64,000 nt of DNA from Lumbricus terrestris (lineage: Eukaryota; Annelida; Clitellata; Crassiclitellata; Lumbricidae). Below the pieces are notes generated by a model. That model was given only the letters and a program-made list of their open reading frames with translations. It did not search any database and was not told the DNA's origin. Made by a program: the position numbers and the translations under genes. Shown piece by piece: positions 34,582 through 64,000 of the stretch. How positions within the stretch are numbered: the stretch's first letter is position 1; each line of letters starts with the position of its first letter. The stretch is taken from NCBI GenBank assembly GCA_949752735.1, contig OX457042.1, forward strand, positions 23,794,875 through 23,858,874, read 5' to 3'.

Positions 34582-34910
34582 CAGTGCTTATTGTTTAATC
34601 TAGACGTCTCTGGTGGAAGTTCCCAGTGGCGGCGCCAGGATTTCAGTTTGGGGGGCTAAAGGGGGGTTAATCGTCCAAAAATGTTATTTTTACATGGGGA
34701 AAAATGGATAGCCTTTTTTAGGGGGGCTTAGCCCCCCCTAGCGCCGCCACTGGAAGTTCCCTCCAGAAATGACAATTTTCCCCCAGAAAAATCTTGAGTC
34801 GTTGTTCGCTAGGATATACGCATACCCTTCCCCCAAGTATAGCGCTTCATGGAACATTTCCCCCTCAGAAAAAGAGAAAGTAGGTATAGACCTCCCCCCA
34901 AAAGGTAACG
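34582..34910. mobile_element. Decayed copy of the 1522-2440 transposon family
   Basis: CAGTGCTTATTGTTTAATCTAGACGTCTCT at the left matches the inverted right end of the element at 1522-2440. CCCCCAGAAAAATC-type C-rich stretches follow. It is interrupted by the MITE at 34624-34752. The right end is not identifiable. Confidence 0.55.
34624..34752. mobile_element. hAT-type MITE (CAGTGGCGGCGCCAGG family), 129 bp, nested
   Basis: Ends CAGTGGCGGCGCCAGG and CTAGCGCCGCCACTG; GAAGTTCC on both sides (34616-34623, 34753-34760). It carries the GGGGGGCTTAGCCCCCC palindrome near its right end. It sits inside the older remnant 34582-34910, so it is the younger insertion. Confidence 0.92.
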
Positions 34911-35348
34911 TTAGCCTATGTGATATCAAAGTTGGCCTATTTACCGAATTCATATACACTATTAAACGGGATTGGTTTAAATTACGTATACACAAAAGTA
35001 TACCAGTAATATCCTATAGTAATATCCTATAGTTTTTGGTTGTTTTCTGCAGATTCGTTAGATGCAGACGTCATTCGTGTAGATGTAGGGTCCGTAGATT
35101 TTCGCGGCGAGCGCTGTCTTAATGCATCGGTTTAATGTATACACAGAATGATGGAGCTTATCATTAGGGCCGCAGTCTCTGCTGATCGGAGAAGTGCCCG
35201 CAACAGATTACAGACCCGGCAGGCTCTTTAAGACCACCAACTCCAATCCCTGTAGCCTATATATGCCAATATGCTGCACTATGATTATATAATTATGTTA
35301 TTATATAAATTATTTATATATTTAGGCCTATATTATATATACATAAAT

Positions 35349-35670
35349 CATAGGCGTACGAGGCGGGGGTCCAGAGGGGCAAATGCCCTCCAGATTTCGG
35401 GCAAATATGTTTTTCGGGCAAAAGAGGCATGAATGGGCCAACAAATTTAGGACTTTTTCGGGCAAAACAGGTACGGGAGGATTTTTTCGGGCACACAGGG
35501 GTAAAAAACCGACATTTTCTCAAGATTTACGGAAAATGACTAAAAAAGGTCATCAGATTTTTCGGACGGGAAAAAATCATAAGATTGTTGGGCGGATGAC
35601 TAAAAAAATCAAATTTTTCGGGCCAAAATTTTTTTTGCCCCCCACTGCTCAAATGTCCCGTACGCCTATG
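35349..35670. mobile_element. hAT-type MITE, CATAGGCGTACGAGG ends
   Basis: CATAGGCGTACGAGG and CCCGTACGCCTATG are inverted ends. ACATAAAT flanks both sides (35341-35348, 35671-35678). Two internal copies of ATGACTAAAAAA (about 35536 and 35598) are followed by ...ATTTTTCGGG. Confidence 0.92.
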
Positions 35671-35678
35671 ACATAAAT

Positions 35679-36915
35679 TATATATAATTTTTTATAATAT
35701 ATAAAATCATATTAAAAATAGTGATATGTTATGCAATTTGTGTTTTTAAACGTAGCCTATATACACGTGCGTGTATGTGAGTGCTACGCATATGCATATA
35801 CGATATATGCTTATTATATATTTCTTGATACTTGCATTCATGTAGCATTTATATGTAGGCCTATCTATATAATGCAGCGTGTAGACCTAATTATGTATGC
35901 ATTGTGCATGTATACACGCGTTTCTGTATAATTATGCCTGTGTCTAGGCATATATGCATACATTATTAGGTTATGTGTCTGTTCATGTGTAGGTTATATG
36001 AAAATGAATGTCTAGACGTATATATATATATATATAATTATATATATGCCTATTTGGTTGAATGGTGTATATAGCCTAGGCTATATATATAATTATAGGA
36101 TGTATATTATACTTATATATACATGTATACTCGGAGCTCTGCCTGTCGATAGCGTGTATACACTTTTCGGTTGTAAGCTGATACTGCGATCGCATGCAAT
36201 GTGCCTCCTTCATTCTGCACCGCCTCCTCTGCAGCAGTTCGGACTTCTCCATGCGCTCTCCATCACCCGCTCCATCCTTCCTTCGTTCCGTGAACTCCCA
36301 TTGGAGCGTTCAACAGAGCTTCGTATTTCGACCTTTCGAACAACTGTCGGGTTCGAAGCAAATCAACACAAAACATCAGAGAAAATCTGTAGCTGTTATG
36401 TGCTACAGTTAACGACTACTTTAAACTTTCGATATAATTATCTATTGAATTTAGGGCCTATTTACAAGTAGGCCTAAGTTTGTAACCAAACAACGTGTAG
36501 ACATCAACGCCTCGGTTATATTTAGGGTTATTGCTATTTAAGTATATCGCAACGGGAAGCAACCGCAGCCGGTCTCAGTCTTGTCTATTTTGGTTGTCTT
36601 GCTGATCAATCGTTTTTGATATAAGTTGTGGAAGTCTACCACTCACGTAAGTCTTATCGGTCTTTGCTATAAGGCCGTAACCTAATGGTATACATCTTTT
36701 CTTGTTCAATAATGATGCAACCGATAATTATATTGTCTTGGAGACGATCTAGGTAAGTTCTGTCAGTTTTCTTTTCTTTTTTCTTTTTTACATCTGCAGA
36801 TTCTCACTAAATGCATGGTCGCAAGATTTAACTTAAGCTTATAATTATATCCTGCCAAAATTTCGATGAAAATCAGATATTATCAAATGAGCTTACACAG
36901 ACCTAGACCTAAGAC
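35679..36915 (+). promoter_or_regulatory. Probable upstream/promoter region of paramyosin with candidate non-coding first exon
   Basis: No gene is seen. Two consensus 5' splice sites occur: CAC|GTAAGTC with the intron starting at 36647, and TAG|GTAAGTT with the intron starting at 36753. Either could end a non-coding leader exon that joins the acceptor at 37547/37548. A CTATTTAAG AT-box lies at about 36534. GC-richer sequence at 36180-36360 includes an inverted CCAAT (ATTGG, about 36299). The transcription start cannot be fixed from sequence alone. Confidence 0.3.
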
Positions 36916-36923
36916 CCTACATG

Positions 36924-37233
36924 CAGGGCTGTAATCAAGGGTATACGCGGGTATACAGCGTATACTCACCTCCGGGGAAAAACGGCATCGTATACTCACC
37001 TCCCGAAAAGTAGGGTATACGCGGGAAAAAAAGCAGGGTACACCGTACACGCTAGTAAATCAGGCGCACACGGCTGTTTAAGATGGTTTTTTGGCCGGAT
37101 GACCCAAAAAAATTTTAAAAAAGTCGTCAGATTTTTCGGACGGCAAAATGGACGAAATTTTCCCGCGAGGACGAAATTTTCCCGAGATCAGCGTGTAGGC
37201 CTACTCACCTCAAAATTGACCAGTACAGCCCTG
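36924..37233. mobile_element. hAT-type MITE, CAGGGCTGTA / TACAGCCCTG ends
   Basis: Inverted ends CAGGGCTGTA and TACAGCCCTG; CCTACATG on both sides (36916-36923, 37234-37241). GTATACGCGGGTATACAGCG is near the left end, and an AAAAAAGTCGTCAGATTTTT motif is inside. It lies in the presumed leader intron of paramyosin. Confidence 0.92.
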
Positions 37234-37547
37234 CCTACATGTATGCTGGAATTAATATGAGTAGACTATAGCTTTAGACCTATACACGGGCGTAATAAGA
37301 ATAATTAAAGCGTTCAAACCCATCGAAATAAAAGATAAAGATTTCCGAAATTTTAAAACTTATTTCGTGCATTTTGCAAGCAATGGAAACCCCGAAAATT
37401 TTCATGACTCTACGCCCCATTTCGGTCTCTTGGTCTTATATAATAATATTAGTGGCTACAGCTGAGATAGCAGGCTGGCAGGTAAGATAGGCCTGTAATT
37501 TTTTATTTTATTCAAATGTTGTATGCGTTTCTGCTCTTTTGTTACAG

Positions 37548-37638
37548 AAGGATTCGATATTTGGTTGAAACACAGAATCAGACGATTCGAATTGATTAGC
37601 TTTGTAAGAGTAGAGTAAGTAAGATCATCGTCATCGCA
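37548..37638 (+). other. Paramyosin 5' UTR, last leader segment
   Basis: TCTGCTCTTTTGTTACAG is a good 3' splice site (pyrimidine tract plus CAG) ending at 37547. The 91 bases that follow lead directly to the start codon. The context around it, GCAATGG, has purine at -3 and G at +4. Confidence 0.5.
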
Positions 37639-62345
<24,707 letters not shown>

Positions 62346-63070
62346 AAGAAGCAGATGACGACGACTATACCAGCTCCATATCCAGCGGATTTACATTGAC
62401 AGGTGCGCCATCTAGTCAACTCAGTGCTGCTTAGACCTACAATTCTATAATGAGGCTATGATATCATGCTATGCTGCGATTCAGTGCTATTCATTGCTAT
62501 TGCACTCAATGCCATCAATGCTATTATTCCATCACCCAAACCGGTCGAGTTGTCACTCTGGGTAGGGATCTTGAAGGACGCCATATAAATTCTGCTCGAT
62601 TGATTGATTGATTGAATGTGTCGGCGACCGAGTTGATATTCCGAATTCAGCCGTGCCTTTAAACGCAGTGCTCACATCATTATTTATTATTATTTCCGTA
62701 TTATTTATTGAAAGCAACTATCTGTTAGTTGGACAGTTGTGAAAGATATGTTGAGCACACTGTCTGGCTGCTTCACCGATTCAGAAATCATGCAGTCCAG
62801 TTTGAAGTTTCTGGACTGAATTAGCTCTGTCGAATCTTTTATGTCGCTTAGGTCTAAACATGAGATTCATCCAATTCAACGCAATAATCAACCGCTGCCT
62901 GGCTTCTTGTTTATCTGTTGTACCTCGCAACCTCAATCACTTGTGATAATTATTTGATTGCGATTTTTATTTAATCTACCGACGTCCTGAGATTTACGTT
63001 GACAGAGCTGGGATGGTCACTGGACTATAGCTACGATTGTGAATAAAAGACTTGCTCAAGGTCATTGTCA
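62346..63070 (+). terminator. Paramyosin 3' UTR with polyadenylation signal
   Basis: AATAAA at 63042-63047 is the only canonical signal seen downstream of the stop. T/G-rich sequence follows at about 63070-63095. The interval also has a (ATTG)n-tailed retroposon scrap (about 62570-62616). The cleavage position is an estimate. Confidence 0.5.
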
Positions 63071-64000
63071 ATTTTTGTAAAATTAGTGTTGGCACATCTG
63101 CAACGAGTCAATTGCTTCTAGAGCGTTATTAAAGTATGGCGCCTCATAACGAGGCGCTTTATAAATTCGGATTAATTGGTTGATGATCGCTACAACGCTT
63201 AGCCTATGTTATGTGTACCGGTATTATTATGTGTATGTGTCTTTAATTGCAGAGCGTAACTCCTCTGATGTCGGATAATTGGTCGGTCAATCGACGAATG
63301 GATCTGGATAGTTAAAAGCGAAGTATTTTCTGTTTTGGACGTGTGTGCGTGTGTGCAAAGTTTAACGATGACTAGAGAGGTGACCATTAGCCTAAGTTTC
63401 CTGCGTGTTTTTAGTGGATTCCAAAGACGAGCTTTTTAGTTGAAAGAGTTTAGCTTCCACCAAACGTGTTTCCCTAGGCTTCTTAGGGTGACCTCACAGT
63501 CTATTCTAGAAAAAAGCGATTCCGGAATAGGCCTACGCCTATGAGGCTCCATCCGAGCCATGGACAAGAGAACGTGCACCCCTACACTAAGTCTTGTCCT
63601 TGATCTACAGTGAGTATTGGCGGTTCTACAGGGAAGGCCAGAGGGCCAGTGTTCCAGTAGGCTAAACTGATTATGTGGCCCCCGGTTTGACCCAAAATTT
63701 TGTCCAATATATTATGAAATCCGGTATTAATTTCGAATTTTAAAAGGCAAGATTTACCTATCTGCTTGCACATGCTACATGATGATATCCGATTCTATTT
63801 TATCCGTGGTTTTTCACAAACGCAACATACTCACTTGTCTAGTCTAAGAGTATTACTTGTTCTATTGGCGTAGAAACTGCTTTTATCCATCTTTTTGGCG
63901 TGAGATTGAGCTGCATGTGACCACTGATCAGATTTCCACTTGTGGGTCATAGTTTCTTGCACCTGTGGTCATCTAGCAGAAGGTTGAGCGATTTTCGGGA
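63071..64000. other. 3' flank, no second gene recognised
   Basis: A retroposon-like GGCGCCTCATAACGAGGCGC hairpin with TTTATAAATTCG is at about 63140-63170. An acceptor-like TTTAATTGCAG ends at 63252, followed by open frames of 8 and 20 codons (see findings). The remainder is anonymous. Confidence 0.35.

Overview
The window is nuclear DNA from an intron-rich animal, most likely a marine invertebrate. It contains one recognisable protein-coding gene, read on the + strand: a complete paramyosin gene (coding 37639-62345, 15 coding exons, about 892 codons). Paramyosin is the thick-filament core protein of invertebrate muscle and is absent from vertebrates. Intron density, tRNA-derived SINEs and very frequent TAGGCCTA words fit a marine invertebrate, perhaps an echinoderm, but the species is not proven. 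Nothing prokaryotic is present (no operons, CRISPR or phage).

Layout. 1-8036 is transposon debris: LINE 3' ends, a 919-bp DNA transposon full of 86-bp repeats (1522-2440), a Helitron-type 3' end (to 3853) and a homopurine tract (4206-4660). 8037-19457 is an 11.4-kb T-rich satellite with a ~393-bp higher-order unit and hints of a ~1.57-kb super-period. 19458-36000 is intergenic and packed with non-autonomous DNA transposons, including a 2.2-kb hAT-like element with a decayed ORF (22224-24414), minisatellites and LINE fragments. 36000-37638 is the probable promoter/leader region of paramyosin. 37639-62345 is the gene; its first two introns (4.5 and 7.9 kb) hold most insertions, and its later introns (0.4-1.1 kb) hold many micro- and minisatellites. 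62346-64000 is 3' UTR and flank, with a polyadenylation signal at 63042.

The exons were reconstructed by joining GT-AG splice sites so that the reading phase is kept. The product lines up residue for residue with paramyosin over most of the rod: a Ser-rich head, about 800 residues of coiled coil and a short Gly/Ser tail. The exact C-terminus is uncertain.

The most notable non-genic signal is the transposon landscape. Seventeen insertions have inverted ends and perfect 8-bp target duplications (hAT type). Several families with different ends share an internal motif (GACTAAAAAA..GTCGTCAGAAATTT), and several share a subterminal GGGGGGCTTAGCCCCCC palindrome. No wholly new biological system was recognised.
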